Assembly: GCF_910577125.1 (NCBI RefSeq)
Contig: NZ_CAJTMN010000003.1
Span: forward strand, 1-64,000
DNA length: 64,000 bases
Reading direction: 5' to 3'
DNA from: an uncultured Rikenella sp.
Lineage (GTDB): Bacteria > Bacteroidota > Bacteroidia > Bacteroidales > Rikenellaceae
In this document: piece after piece, positions 24,239 to 32,847 of the stretch
Layout of the letters: each line of letters begins with the position of its first letter
How positions within the stretch are numbered: the first letter of the stretch is position 1
The notes under the pieces: generated by a model
What the model saw: only the letters and a program-made list of their open reading frames with translations
Told to the model about the DNA's origin: nothing
Database searches by the model: none
Made by a program: the position numbers and the translations under genes

Positions 24239-24781
24239 TCACCGAATCCGATCCAGCGATTTGACCAACGCAATATCCTTCGTAATCCCTCTGAACGCCA
24301 GATAAACAAAAATCAACGCCACAATCGGCAGCACATCCGCCAACGAATACCGAACCGCGAACGGCCCCCCCATCGCCTCCAGCCCCTCTTTGAGTTTGTA
24401 GATATAAAGCACCACAAACCCCTCGATCCCCAACAAGAGCACCGCCTGCACGAAACAGAGCCTCACCTGCACCCCCCGTTTTCTAAAGAGGAAGACCGTC
24501 ACCAGCGCCACCCCCGCCACCAGCGCCACCAGCACCCCCAGATAGACCGTCGACACCACCCGGTGTCCGTTCTGCGCGATCTCCCACAGCCCGAAGACAA
24601 TCTCCTGCTCCACCCCCTCCGGCACCGTCACCCGGTGAATCGTCCCATCCTCCGCCACCGTCTGCGTCACCCCCGCCGGGAGCGCCGACCCCACAGTCAC
24701 CGTCGCGAAATCCATGAAAAGCATCGCCCCCATAATCCCCGCCACCACCAGCAGATAGAGCGTTTGAATACGTTGCCACAT
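24239..24781 (-). CDS. DUF4293-family membrane protein
   Basis: 180 residues from MWQRIQTLYLLVVAGIMG (ATG at 24781; a start at 24892 would add a soluble leader). Four predicted membrane segments, with a periplasmic loop between the first two. Matches DUF4293, a small Bacteroidetes-specific inner-membrane family of unknown role. TATCTTTG on the minus strand (24816-24823) is a good -7 box about 35 bp before the start. Confidence 0.82.
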   Translation of the reverse strand: MWQRIQTLYLLVVAGIMGAMLFMDFATVTVGSALPAGVTQTVAEDGTIHRVTVPEGVEQEIVFGLWEIAQNGHRVVSTVYLGVLVALVAGVALVTVFLFRKRGVQVRLCFVQAVLLLGIEGFVVLYIYKLKEGLEAMGGPFAVRYSLADVLPIVALIFVYLAFRGITKDIALVKSLDRIR

Positions 24782-24920
24782 AATCGTTGTCGAATAAAAA
24801 TGTCCGTCAGAAGAACAAAGATAGCGAGATTTCGCAGAAAACACAACTCCCACCCGCAGAGATATCCCCGCCTCCGTCCGACCACCCCGCATTTTCTTGA
24901 ATCAGTTCCCGTCGTTCTCC

Positions 24921-25115
24921 GCCCCGGGCTACCGCGACGCGGGCAACAACGGACTATTTGGCGCACTGGGTGGCATTGGTCTTCACGGATACAGTTGGTC
25001 GACTGCAGCGAACGGTATCCTCGGGCGATTTTTATGGTTCAACACGCAAGACCTCTACCCCTGCCACGCAGCGAGCCGTGGCTACGGTTTTCAGTTGCGT
25101 TGCCTCTCGGAACAA
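24921..25115 (+). pseudogene. Variable C-terminal cassette 3, stop codon lost
   Basis: 64 sense codons, APGYRDAGNNGLFG to GFQLRCLSE. The usual TAA is CAA, so the frame runs on through repeat sequence to a stop at 25179-25181. Core GYSWSTAANGILGRFLWFNT shares the block NTQDLYP with cassette 12. Followed by two tandem GGCAGCCTCTACCCC motifs (25161-25200). Confidence 0.8.
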
Positions 25116-25235
25116 ACGGTGCCGCTCGGCACTCGAAAACTGGCCGGGTCTACCCTAACAGGCAGCCTCTACCCCAAATAACTGGCAGCCTCTACCCCAA
25201 ACCACTCCCCGCCCCGAGAAAAAACGACCCGAAGA

Positions 25236-25268
25236 TTTGGCAGGTTCGGAAAAAGAAATCTATCTTTG
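25236..25268 (+). promoter_or_regulatory. Bacteroidetes-type promoter for the btuG transcript
   Basis: TTTG at 25236-25239 and TATCTTTG at 25261-25268, 21 bp apart, match the Bacteroidetes sigma-ABfr consensus TTTG-N19/21-TAnnTTTG. Transcription would start ~25275, just before the cobalamin riboswitch. Confidence 0.75.
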
Positions 25269-25282
25269 TAACGGCAATGGTT

Positions 25283-25533
25283 CGCCACAGCCCTCCCTCC
25301 CGACCGCGGGATCCGGGAAGGCGGCGATCAAAAGGGAACCGGGTGAGAATCCCGGACAGTCCCGCTGCTGTGAGCCCCTCGGCGCTGCCTTGGCAACGCC
25401 GACATGCGGGGCGACCGACATTCTTGTGTACGCCACTGTCTGCGAGTGGTTTCTCCGTCCGACGGATCGGGAGACACTCGGGATGGGAAGGCGCCGTCGG
25501 CCGCCCGGGGTAAGTCAGAAGACCTGCCTTGCC
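25283..25533 (+). promoter_or_regulatory. Cobalamin (B12) riboswitch
   Basis: Contains the class signatures: AAAGGGAACCGGGTGAGAAT near 25330, the GGACAGTCCCGCTGCTGTGA region (25357-25376), a variable P6-like arm, and the B12 box GTCAGAAGACCTGCC (25514-25528). It lies in the leader of the BtuG-like gene. B12 binding is expected to shut expression off. About 245 nt of further leader separate it from the start codon; the expression platform was not resolved. Confidence 0.88.
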
Positions 25534-25778
25534 ATACCTTTATGTTGTCCGCTTTCGAGGATTTAGAGCAGGAGAACGCCACGACTATTTTACCTTATTT
25601 TCCGAGATTCCGACGTTAAGACGAACGTGCCGGTTCGGCAGACGCCATCCCGCGTATGCCCACCCGCCACACCATCCCCAGTCGGTCCGAAGGTCGATTT
25701 TCGTCTGGGTTCCATGCCGTTTCCGACAAGCGGAGCCGGTAGTTTGGAACACCAATCTTTAAACTCACACAAATAAAG

Positions 25779-26825
25779 ATGAAAAACCTCAAACTCCTGA
25801 CGGCACTCAGTGCTGCCTTGTTGCTCTTCGGCTGTAAAGACGACAAAGGGCCCAAAGTACCCCCGCCCCACGAACCCACCGAAACCGTCGGCTACTACAT
25901 CCTCAACGAAGGCACTTGGGGCGTGGAAAATTCGGCATCGATCGCCTACTACCAGCTTTCGGACAAACAACTGACAGCCGGTTATTTCAGCCAGCAGAAC
26001 GGAGGCGCCCACATCGGCGGAACCCCCAGCGCCCTGGAAATCTACGGTTCGAAGATGTACTGCACCGTACTGGAAGACAACGCAGTGCTGGTCATGAACG
26101 CCGCAGACGGCAAGTTAGTAAAGACGCTGACCGTCGACCGCCCCCGGTCCTTAGCCTGCAGCGGAGGGCGCGTCTACGTATCGTCCTACAAAGGCGAAGT
26201 CGTGCGGATCGACACCCTGACCCTGACCGTGAACGGCACCGCTCCGGTGAACGGCGAATACTGCGAAGGGATCGCCGTGCTGAACGACAAGATCTACGTA
26301 GCCAACGACGCCACCAAAGGCGGCATGCAGGGCAGCGGGAATACCGTATCGGTGATCGACATCGACGCCTTCCAAGAGGTCTCCCAGATCGAAACCCCCG
26401 TCAATCCGACCGCACTGCTGGCCGGATCAGACGGTTTCCTCTACCTGGTCACCTCGGGCGACTGGATGACCGTCGACGCCCAGCTGCACCGGATCGACCC
26501 GCAGAAAAACGAAGTCGTCTACACCTTCCCCGACCTGATGGCCAGCAAAATAGCCACCTACGGCGACTACATCTATACGAGCCATTTCAGCTACATCGTG
26601 TTCGAATCGGCCGTCAAGAAAGTGAACATAAAGACCAACGAAGTAACGACCTTCATCGCCGACGAACCGGTCTACTACGGAGTGGCGACCAATCCGCTCA
26701 GCGGCGAAATCTTCTACCTCGGCGAAGGAGGGACAGTAGACTGCTACAATGCAGCAGGCGACAAACTCTACACCCTGGGAAACGTGGGTCTGAGACCGAA
26801 TTCGATGGCTTTTCTGTTAAGATAA
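25779..26825 (+). CDS. btuG: BtuG-like cobalamin-binding surface lipoprotein
   Basis: 348 residues. Lipoprotein signal LLLFGCKDD (Cys at 20). The mature part is a seven-bladed YncE-like beta-propeller with repeats such as VLVMNAADGKLVKTL, VYVSSYKGEVVRID and IYVANDAT. BtuG of Bacteroides is such a propeller that captures cobalamin at the surface for the BtuB transporter. The cobalamin riboswitch upstream strongly supports this over a generic DUF5074 surface protein. btuB is not in the window. Followed by a terminator. Confidence 0.8.
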   Translation: MKNLKLLTALSAALLLFGCKDDKGPKVPPPHEPTETVGYYILNEGTWGVENSASIAYYQLSDKQLTAGYFSQQNGGAHIGGTPSALEIYGSKMYCTVLEDNAVLVMNAADGKLVKTLTVDRPRSLACSGGRVYVSSYKGEVVRIDTLTLTVNGTAPVNGEYCEGIAVLNDKIYVANDATKGGMQGSGNTVSVIDIDAFQEVSQIETPVNPTALLAGSDGFLYLVTSGDWMTVDAQLHRIDPQKNEVVYTFPDLMASKIATYGDYIYTSHFSYIVFESAVKKVNIKTNEVTTFIADEPVYYGVATNPLSGEIFYLGEGGTVDCYNAAGDKLYTLGNVGLRPNSMAFLLR

Positions 26826-26889
26826 AAACTTTAGTAGTGTAAGGTTTTTATTCGTGAAGCGCCCGCCCCTCGGAAAGAGCGAGGCGCAC

Positions 26890-26926
26890 GGCACGGGGGT
26901 TGGTGGTTCTTCCCCGTGCCTTTTTT
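26890..26926 (+). terminator. Rho-independent terminator after btuG
   Basis: Stem GGCACGGGG / CCCCGTGCC at 26890-26898 and 26912-26920 followed by six T. Confidence 0.8.
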
Positions 26927-26940
26927 GTCCCCGCACAAAA

Positions 26941-27546
26941 CTATTCCGTCCAGCGATACTCGCGCCGAAACGCATAGTAGACCGTACGCGACACATTGAA
27001 CGTCCGGCAGATATGGCTCACCGTGCGCCCCTGCCGCAGCATATCCGCAATCGTGTGCCGGTTATCGACCAGGATCCGTTTTTTGACATCCGTCCCATAC
27101 GGCCGACCGATATGCACCCCCTCGGCCTTCCGGAGCGCCAGCGCCTCCTTGGTTCTCAGAGACATCAGGTTGTGCTCCAGCTCGGCGACGAGCCCGAAAG
27201 CGAAAGCCAACACCTTGCTGTTGATGCTGTTATCGAAGACATACCCCTCCTTCGTACTGTACAGGACGATCTTTTTCTCCAGACACCGCCCCAGAATCGA
27301 CATCAGGTCGGTGAGCGTGCGGCTCAGGCGCGAGATCTCCGTAACGATCAGCGTATCACCGCCCTGCATGCTTCGGAGCAGCGGCCCGAGCTTTCGATCC
27401 CGATTACGCGTCTTACCGCTGACCGTCTCCGTGACCCAGCGGTCGATCTCCAGGTCGCGGGCCTGGGCGAACCGGCGGATTTCATCCTTCTGGTTTTCAA
27501 TGTGTTGTTTGTCTGTGCTGACTCTCAGGTAGGCAATGACAGGCAT
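26941..27546 (-). CDS. Mpi-like serine recombinase (DNA invertase)
   Basis: 201 residues from MPVIAYLRVSTDKQHIENQK (ATG at 27546). Resolvase/invertase domain with the catalytic serine in YLRVSTDKQ, then ITEISRLSRTLTDLM-type motif and the E-helix AFGLVAELEHNLMSLRTKEA. C-terminal HTH with TVSHICRTFNVSRTVYYAFR. Very close in layout to Mpi of Bacteroides fragilis, the invertase that flips many promoters at once. No clear pair of inverted recombination sites was recognised in the window, so its targets are unknown. Confidence 0.88.
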   Translation of the reverse strand: MPVIAYLRVSTDKQHIENQKDEIRRFAQARDLEIDRWVTETVSGKTRNRDRKLGPLLRSMQGGDTLIVTEISRLSRTLTDLMSILGRCLEKKIVLYSTKEGYVFDNSINSKVLAFAFGLVAELEHNLMSLRTKEALALRKAEGVHIGRPYGTDVKKRILVDNRHTIADMLRQGRTVSHICRTFNVSRTVYYAFRREYRWTE

Positions 27547-27803
27547 ATCCGGAATAATGTAAAAAAGTTGGTAAACAAAACGCTTGGTTACGTCTCGCAA
27601 AGTAACGAAATTTCCGGACGGAGCAGCGTCGAGCAACAAAAAATTCATGACAATTTATTTCAATAAATCATTGATTTATATATGTGTTTTGATTTATATT
27701 TGTCATACATACACCCTTCCGGAGACAAAAAAACGAATGCCCGAACCCTCAGCCAGAAAGTCCGGACATCCGTTAGCAAAAAGTCGTCCCCCGGGGGAGG
27801 AAG

Positions 27804-28340
27804 CTACAACGCCTTCCGATCGAAAAAAGGACTCTTGCCCCCCGCGCTCAGCGGCACCCCCAGCACCGCATGGCAGCCCGGCAGGAGATCGAGATCGCGG
27901 GCCGCAACCCCGACCGAATACATCACCCGGCAATCCACCCGGTGGTCGGCAGCGACCGAGACAGCCGACCCCACGGCAATCCCCAAATCGTTCATATTGA
28001 ACGCACAAGGAGCCTCCGGCGCCTGCAGCTCCTTAGCCGCACAAGCCGGATAACCGCACCATCCGCAATCGAGTCCGAGAGGTGCCCTGTGCGTACCGAA
28101 CAGGACAACCGCCCCCGCCCGACGGATATTTTCCCCGTCGCGGGCAAAAAATCCGCAACCGGGCCGGACACTGAGCTCGACCAGCCGGTCAGCCAGCCGT
28201 CCGATCTCGTCCCCGGTGAGCAGCGCGAGTTCGAGGTGATCGACGCCTCGGGCTTTCGGAGCTGTACGGGCAGCATTCATCATCAGAAGAGCGACCTGGC
28301 GAAGCGTCACATTTCGGAGTTCGGTTTCGGTCTCTATCAT
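27804..28340 (-). CDS. DUF2148 ferredoxin-domain protein
   Basis: 178 residues from MIETETELRNVTLRQVALLM (ATG at 28340; an in-frame start at 28502 adds a poorly conserved leader). Cysteine cluster LDCGWCGYPACA with further Cys in APCAFNMNDLG and VDCRVMYSVG fits the DUF2148 family, which probably binds an Fe-S cluster. A cytoplasmic protein of unknown redox role, common in anaerobes. Confidence 0.85.
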   Translation of the reverse strand: MIETETELRNVTLRQVALLMMNAARTAPKARGVDHLELALLTGDEIGRLADRLVELSVRPGCGFFARDGENIRRAGAVVLFGTHRAPLGLDCGWCGYPACAAKELQAPEAPCAFNMNDLGIAVGSAVSVAADHRVDCRVMYSVGVAARDLDLLPGCHAVLGVPLSAGGKSPFFDRKAL

Positions 28341-28467
28341 AGCCGACAGTATTTGATTCTGAGGTTCAAATCTAACGAAAATTCGGACTCCTGCCGACGG
28401 TTGGAGAAGAAGGTTTTGAATTTTCGCTCGAAAACGAGAGATTTGCACCCGAGAAAAAGGAGATTGC

Positions 28468-28812
28468 ATGGGAGTTAGTACAAAAGGCCGTCGAACGATC
28501 ATTTGCGACAGCCGGACGTACGTCTGGCACGTTGCATTGGACGAAGAGAGCCCGTATCAGGTGCTGCAAGTGGTGTCCGCAGACAAACGGCTTATCCTCA
28601 GCTGTCCGCTGGATCACCCCGGGAAAGCCTATGTCATTACCCGGGGGAGGTATTTTCAGGGAGAAAACGTCGGGTCGACCGGCAGATACCTTTTGCCGTT
28701 TCCGATTCCGGAGTCCGTCACACCGCGCCTTGTCGCCGCTTTGGTAGAGTGGGCTACGAACGGGAGAGAGGCGGTACGGGTGGAGTGGGACGGAAACGCG
28801 ATCCCGTTTTAG
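28468..28812 (+). CDS. Hypothetical protein
   Basis: 114 residues, MGVSTKGRRTIICDSRTYVW onward. Mixed beta-rich protein with conserved-looking YVWHVALDEESPYQVLQVV and LVAALVEWATNGR segments; no known domain. Overlaps no other credible gene; lies just upstream of tRNA-Lys and divergent from the DUF2148 gene. Confidence 0.65.
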   Translation: MGVSTKGRRTIICDSRTYVWHVALDEESPYQVLQVVSADKRLILSCPLDHPGKAYVITRGRYFQGENVGSTGRYLLPFPIPESVTPRLVAALVEWATNGREAVRVEWDGNAIPF

Positions 28813-28882
28813 GGAATCCATCCGCAAGGCGCCTGTTCTCCAGCGACTTGAGAGAAAAGGCGAGGATTTTTTCAGGAAAAAG

Positions 28883-28913
28883 TTTGTCGGTTTCGAAATT
28901 TTGTCTACTTTTG
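28883..28913 (+). promoter_or_regulatory. Promoter of tRNA-Lys
   Basis: TTTG at 28883-28886 and TACTTTTG at 28906-28913 with a 19-bp spacer, a full match to the Bacteroidetes consensus, ~20 bp before the tRNA. Confidence 0.75.
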
Positions 28914-28934
28914 CAACACCAAAAAGGGAAAGAT

Positions 28935-29007
28935 GCTTCTCTAGCTCAGCTGGTAGAGCACAACACTTTTAATGTTGGGGTCCTGGGTTCGAGCCCCAGC
29001 GGGATCA
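28935..29007 (+). tRNA. tRNA-Lys (anticodon TTT)
   Basis: D-arm TAGCTCAGCTGGTAGAGC, anticodon arm CAACA-CTTTTAA-TGTTG with anticodon TTT, T-arm CTGGG-TTCGAGC-CCCAG. CCA is not encoded. As I read it the acceptor stem (GCTTCTC with CGGGATC) has at least two mismatches, so the acceptor boundaries may be slightly off or the stem is unusual. It has its own promoter and a terminator. Confidence 0.85.
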
Positions 29008-29013
29008 CAAAAT

Positions 29014-29049
29014 GCCTTTGTAATCAATTGATTACAAAGGCTTTTTTTT
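29014..29049 (+). terminator. Terminator after tRNA-Lys
   Basis: Near-perfect palindrome, arms GCCTTTGTAATC / GATTACAAAGGC with AATT in the centre, followed by eight T. Confidence 0.85.
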
Positions 29050-29076
29050 GATTGGACAAAAATAAAATCCTACCGT

Positions 29077-30057
29077 TCAATCCGCAGGCCGTATGATTTC
29101 CGGCTCCTCCGGCTGCAGCGCGACCTCCTCCTTTTCCGCGAAAAGACCATTGTTCGGCTCATCGCCGCAAACCACCTGCAAGATCTTCTCGAACTTGCGT
29201 TTGAAAATGAAAGGAGCATTCTCCCTGAGCAGCACCTCCGTTCCATCCGCCTTGATCCACCGGATAGTCGTGGGCACAGTCTCCTGATACTCCTCCTCCC
29301 GCCAGTCTCCGTCCGATTTAGTCAAATGGGCAAAACAGAAAACCTTTTGCGTCACCGCCTCCGGTTCTCCGGCGGCGATCGTCAGTTTCGGAGCGCCCTC
29401 CATCTCGATTTCCAGTGTACCCTCCAGGAAATCCTGCGGCTGCACAGTCAGAGCAAAACAGACCCATTTGAGCGGTATCTTGATCCGCATCCCCTCCTCC
29501 GGCTGAATCCCCTCCACAACTCCATAAAAGCGACTCACCGGCGGCCGATCGTATTCTTTGACTCCATTCCCCTCCGGTAAAGCAGTCGTTCCCTTCGTCA
29601 GGTTGTTCATGCCTACATTGCTCCCGGTCTTATTTTTTATGAATGTGTTGGTGATTTTTCCCGGCCCTGCTCCGACTCCCCCCAAGTCGAACGGTGCTCC
29701 ATACATCCCGCTGCCGGCAGAAGCCAAGAGAGCCGTCGCCCGTTCGATGGCCGTTACTTCGATTTTGTAACTCTTTCCCTCCTCTAATTCCAGCCTCATT
29801 TGGGCCGGATCATCGAAAATCCCATACGCATACTTAAGCAACCCCTTATAGACCTGCACGGCATAGATATCTTTCTCCTCCGCTTTGGTCGCTCCGATCG
29901 GCCGATCGTGTTCCTCCACCGACTCCTTTTCCAGATCGAGCAGCACGCTATACACAGTCCCCTGCGGCAGCGGGTCGGGCCGATCCAGCCGGCAAGCCGT
30001 GTTCAAGAGCATACATCCGCCGATCACCGCTGCCATCCCAAAGATTTTCATGAGCAT
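29077..30057 (-). CDS. Hypothetical surface lipoprotein
   Basis: 326 residues (or 324 from the second ATG, MKIFGMAAVIGG). Lipobox LLNTACRLD. The early part LLDLEKESVEEHDRPIGATK, then IYAVQVYKGLLKYAYGIFDD resembles the opening of FimB/fimbrillin-related beta-sandwich proteins but the match is weak. No recognised catalytic motif. Monocistronic; convergent with the tRNA terminator. Probably an outer-membrane lipoprotein of unknown role. Confidence 0.7.
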   Translation of the reverse strand: MLMKIFGMAAVIGGCMLLNTACRLDRPDPLPQGTVYSVLLDLEKESVEEHDRPIGATKAEEKDIYAVQVYKGLLKYAYGIFDDPAQMRLELEEGKSYKIEVTAIERATALLASAGSGMYGAPFDLGGVGAGPGKITNTFIKNKTGSNVGMNNLTKGTTALPEGNGVKEYDRPPVSRFYGVVEGIQPEEGMRIKIPLKWVCFALTVQPQDFLEGTLEIEMEGAPKLTIAAGEPEAVTQKVFCFAHLTKSDGDWREEEYQETVPTTIRWIKADGTEVLLRENAPFIFKRKFEKILQVVCGDEPNNGLFAEKEEVALQPEEPEIIRPAD

Positions 30058-30297
30058 TAAGAGAATTGATTACATGCTCAAACATACATCATTTTATTTT
30101 TATAATCCAGAAAAGCGTCCACAAATTACATTCAAAATTCAATAAATATTATAAATTAATTCCTTTATATTATTTCTATTCTGATAATCCACCACTGCAA
30201 CCGAAAACACACCACCTCCTGCCTGTTTTGTATTTTTCCCGGAAAAGATAACCCTTCGAGATTTTCCACAAAAGATTTTCGCTCTCCCCAGTTCCGT

Positions 30298-30492
30298 TTA
30301 TTCCGAGAGGCAACGCAACTGAAAACCGAAACTGCGGTAGTCCGCATAGCTGGTACTGATTCCCACTGTGCCGAAGTTCAAGTACATGCCACGGTAGTGG
30401 TCGCCTGAACCGTAGGACGTGGACGACCAGCTGTACCCGTAGCTGCCGACGTAATTCAGCGCACCCGTATCCCGGTGGCGGAAGCCCGGGGC
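30298..30492 (-). pseudogene. Variable C-terminal cassette 4
   Basis: 64 codons plus stop, APGFRHRDTGALNYVG to GFQLRCLSE. Core GYSWSSTSYGSGDHYRGMYL carries a 4-residue insertion (DHYR) relative to its relatives. On the minus strand after the lipoprotein gene. Confidence 0.8.
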
Positions 30493-30510
30493 GGGCAAAT
30501 GGCCGCCTCT

Positions 30511-30696
30511 CTTAAAAGGAATCGTCGGGGGATTTTCAAGGGGGATGTGAATCCCCCTTGAATGTGCTCTTTGCCTACTTTCTACCACATAGTAGAAAGT
30601 AGGGGCCCCCGCGGCCCAAGCGGAACAAAGAAAAGAGATCGATATAGAACCCAAAGACGGAGAACCGAACGACGTTAGGTAAAACGGGCTTTTCCC
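30511..30696 (-). repeat. R1 repeat, about 186 bp, copy 1
   Basis: Same sequence with few differences in opposite orientation at 61012-61198. Includes two internal hairpins: CAAGGGGGAT with its complement ATCCCCCTTG-like arm, and CCTACTTTCTAC/GTAGAAAGTAGG. An open frame across it (GKSPFYLTSFG...) is present in both copies but looks incidental. Confidence 0.75.
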
Positions 30697-30770
30697 GCGC
30701 GCCTTGGGAAATCCAGTCAAAACGCACAAGTGCATTTTGAACGATTTCCCCGTTAAGGCGTCGGCGCGCG
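30696..30770. repeat. Family A hairpin, copy 2
   Basis: GCGCGCC outer arms; inner arms GGGAAATC/GATTTCCC and CAAAACGCA/TGCATTTTG. Abuts repeat R1. Confidence 0.75.
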
Positions 30771-30909
30771 GTGCCTTCGGGCACTCCGACAGGGCCGCCT
30801 CTACCCTAACAGGATAGAACTGCCCTACGCGGGCGGCGTCCGGGTGACCCCGGCGGGACGGAGCGAAACTGCGTTTCGCTTACTTGTTTGCTGCGCCCCG
30901 TTCTCTGTC

Positions 30910-30984
30910 CGCGCGCCTTGGGGAAATCCTGTCAAAATGTGCTGGCACATTTTGCCGATTTCCCTATTCAGGCGTCGGCGCGCG
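30910..30984. repeat. Family A hairpin, copy 3
   Basis: GCGCGCC outer arms; inner GGGAAATC with GATTTCCC, and TCAAAATGTGC/GGCACATTTTG. The segment between copies 2 and 3 contains the shared modules ACAGGATAGAACTGCCCTAC and GGGTGACCCCGGCGGGAC. Confidence 0.75.
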
Positions 30985-31096
30985 GTTGAACATCGACTGG
31001 CCTCGGGCCGGCCGGGCCCCGCGTGCCCGCGGTGGGCAAATAGGGTAGAGGTTGTCTTAGGGTAGACACAGCCAATAAAACACCCTGTGGGTGCGT

Positions 31097-31291
31097 TTAT
31101 TCCGAGAGGCAACGCAACTGAAAACCGAAGCCACGAAAACTGATGCTACATGGTTCAAGCCAGGTTACATAGGCAGCCATGTACATGCCATTGGCCCCGT
31201 TGACCGTAGAGGCCCAACTGTATCCATAAGCCCCGACATAAGCTAAACCGCCCATCCATTCTTCGTTGCCGGCTCCGCGGTAGCCCGGGGC
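31097..31291 (-). pseudogene. Variable C-terminal cassette 5
   Basis: 64 codons plus stop, APGYRGAGNEEWMGG to GFQLRCLSE; core GYSWASTVNGANGMYMAAYV. No ATG-initiated frame, which is why such fragments are easily missed. Ends 33 bp from the pyk stop codon, on the same strand. Confidence 0.8.
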
Positions 31292-31323
31292 GGGGCCTCG
31301 TCCCCAAAGCCCCGCTCACCGCC

Positions 31324-32757
31324 CTACTCCGTCATCGCCCGGTTGAGCAGATGGATCACCTTGCTGATCTCCATAAACGACGCCCCCTTCGCCGCCCCGA
31401 ACGATCCTCCGACCACCACCACCAGATCCTCATTGGCGATTTTCCCCTCCCGTTCGAGAATCAGGAGCATCTGATAACTGAACCTGTCATGCGCAATCGC
31501 CGGTTCCGCATACCCCGCATAGACCCCGTACGAGAGCGCCAGCTCCCGCATCACATGCTTTCTGTAGCAGAGCGCATAGACCGGTTTTTCGCCCCTGAAC
31601 GCCGCCAGATATCGCCCCGTACGCCCCGACAACGTATCGATCAGCACCGCCTTGACCGGCAGATTCGTACACGCCCTGACCGCCGACCTCGCCAACTGCG
31701 CCGTGATCTCGTTATTGATCCTCACCATATTGACATCGATGATCGGCTCCACCTCCTGTTCGATCGCCAGCGCGATTTTGGTCATCGCCTTGACCGCCTC
31801 CACCGGATACCTCCCATTGGCCGTCTCACCGCTCAACATGATGGCATCCACCCGCTGGAAAATCGCATTCGCCACATCGCTCACCTCCGCCCTCGTCGGC
31901 CTCGGGTTATTGATCATCGAGTGGAGCATCTGCGTCGCGATAATGACCGGTTTTTTGCTTTCGATACACTTTTGGACGAGATTTTTCTGGACGATCGGAA
32001 TCTGTTCCGCATGCAGTTCGACCCCCAAGTCCCCCCTCGCCACCATCACCGCATACGTATGGTCCAGGATTTCGTCGATATGATCGACCCCCTCCTGATT
32101 TTCGATCTTCGAGATGATTTTGATCGTGCTGTGCTCCTCGTCCAGGATGCGTTGGATTTCCATCAGATCCTCCTTGTTCCGCACGAACGAATGCGCGATG
32201 AAATCGAGGTTCATCCTCACCGCCCAGTGAATATAGGCGATATCCCGTTCCGTCAGGGCCGGCAGATGGAGATGGACAGCCGGAATATTGACACTTTTTC
32301 GTCCCCTGATCACCCCGCTGTTCCGCACCCTGGCGATCAGCGCCCCGTCGATTTTGTCCGTCACCTCCAGCGCAATATCCCCGTCATCGATCAGGACATC
32401 CACCCCGACCGGCACCTCATCGAACACATCCTTGTCGTTCAGGAATATACAGTCCCTCGACGAGAGCCGTTCATTATCGTCCGTTCCCCGGAGCGCGATC
32501 ACCTCTCCCTCCTCGACCGCGACCCCTTCGTCTCCCATTCGGGTCGTCCGGATCTCCGGCCCCTTCGTATCGACCAGTATGGCGATTTTTTCGGAAACCG
32601 CCCGGACATTATTGACAATTTCGGTCGCCCCCTCGAACGAGGTGTGCGCCGAATTGATCCTCACGACATTCATTCCTTCGGCATAGAGTTCCCGAATGAA
32701 GTCGACCTCGCAATGCCTGTCCGAAATCGTAGCGACTATTTTGGTTTTCTTTTCCAT
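31324..32757 (-). CDS. pyk: Pyruvate kinase
   Basis: 477 residues. Substrate and metal site motifs: VRINSAHTSFEG, LVDTKGPEIRTT, IISKIENQEGVDHIDEIL, VMVARGDLGVEL and the family signature IATQMLHSMINNPRPTRAEV. C-terminal domain shorter than allosteric types. Converts PEP and ADP to pyruvate and ATP. Flanked on both sides by cassette fragments (5 and 6) on the same strand. Confidence 0.95.
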   Translation of the reverse strand: MEKKTKIVATISDRHCEVDFIRELYAEGMNVVRINSAHTSFEGATEIVNNVRAVSEKIAILVDTKGPEIRTTRMGDEGVAVEEGEVIALRGTDDNERLSSRDCIFLNDKDVFDEVPVGVDVLIDDGDIALEVTDKIDGALIARVRNSGVIRGRKSVNIPAVHLHLPALTERDIAYIHWAVRMNLDFIAHSFVRNKEDLMEIQRILDEEHSTIKIISKIENQEGVDHIDEILDHTYAVMVARGDLGVELHAEQIPIVQKNLVQKCIESKKPVIIATQMLHSMINNPRPTRAEVSDVANAIFQRVDAIMLSGETANGRYPVEAVKAMTKIALAIEQEVEPIIDVNMVRINNEITAQLARSAVRACTNLPVKAVLIDTLSGRTGRYLAAFRGEKPVYALCYRKHVMRELALSYGVYAGYAEPAIAHDRFSYQMLLILEREGKIANEDLVVVVGGSFGAAKGASFMEISKVIHLLNRAMTE

Positions 32758-32847
32758 CTTATTTGTATTCGTGTATCGGTTCTATTTTGTTTGCAGCGTG
32801 CGCCGACTCCGAGTCGGGTTTATGCAGGTCGAAAAGTTTCGCCCCGT

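Noticed and set aside
28503..29051. Open frame across tRNA-Lys ending in SLAQLVEHNTFNVGVLGSS
   Set aside because: This peptide is the familiar chance translation of a tRNA gene; the tRNA explains the conservation.
30511..30696. Conserved open frame GKSPFYLTSFG in repeat R1 as a gene
   Set aside because: Follows the repeat, contains hairpins, has no start context and no domain; conservation comes from copy duplication.
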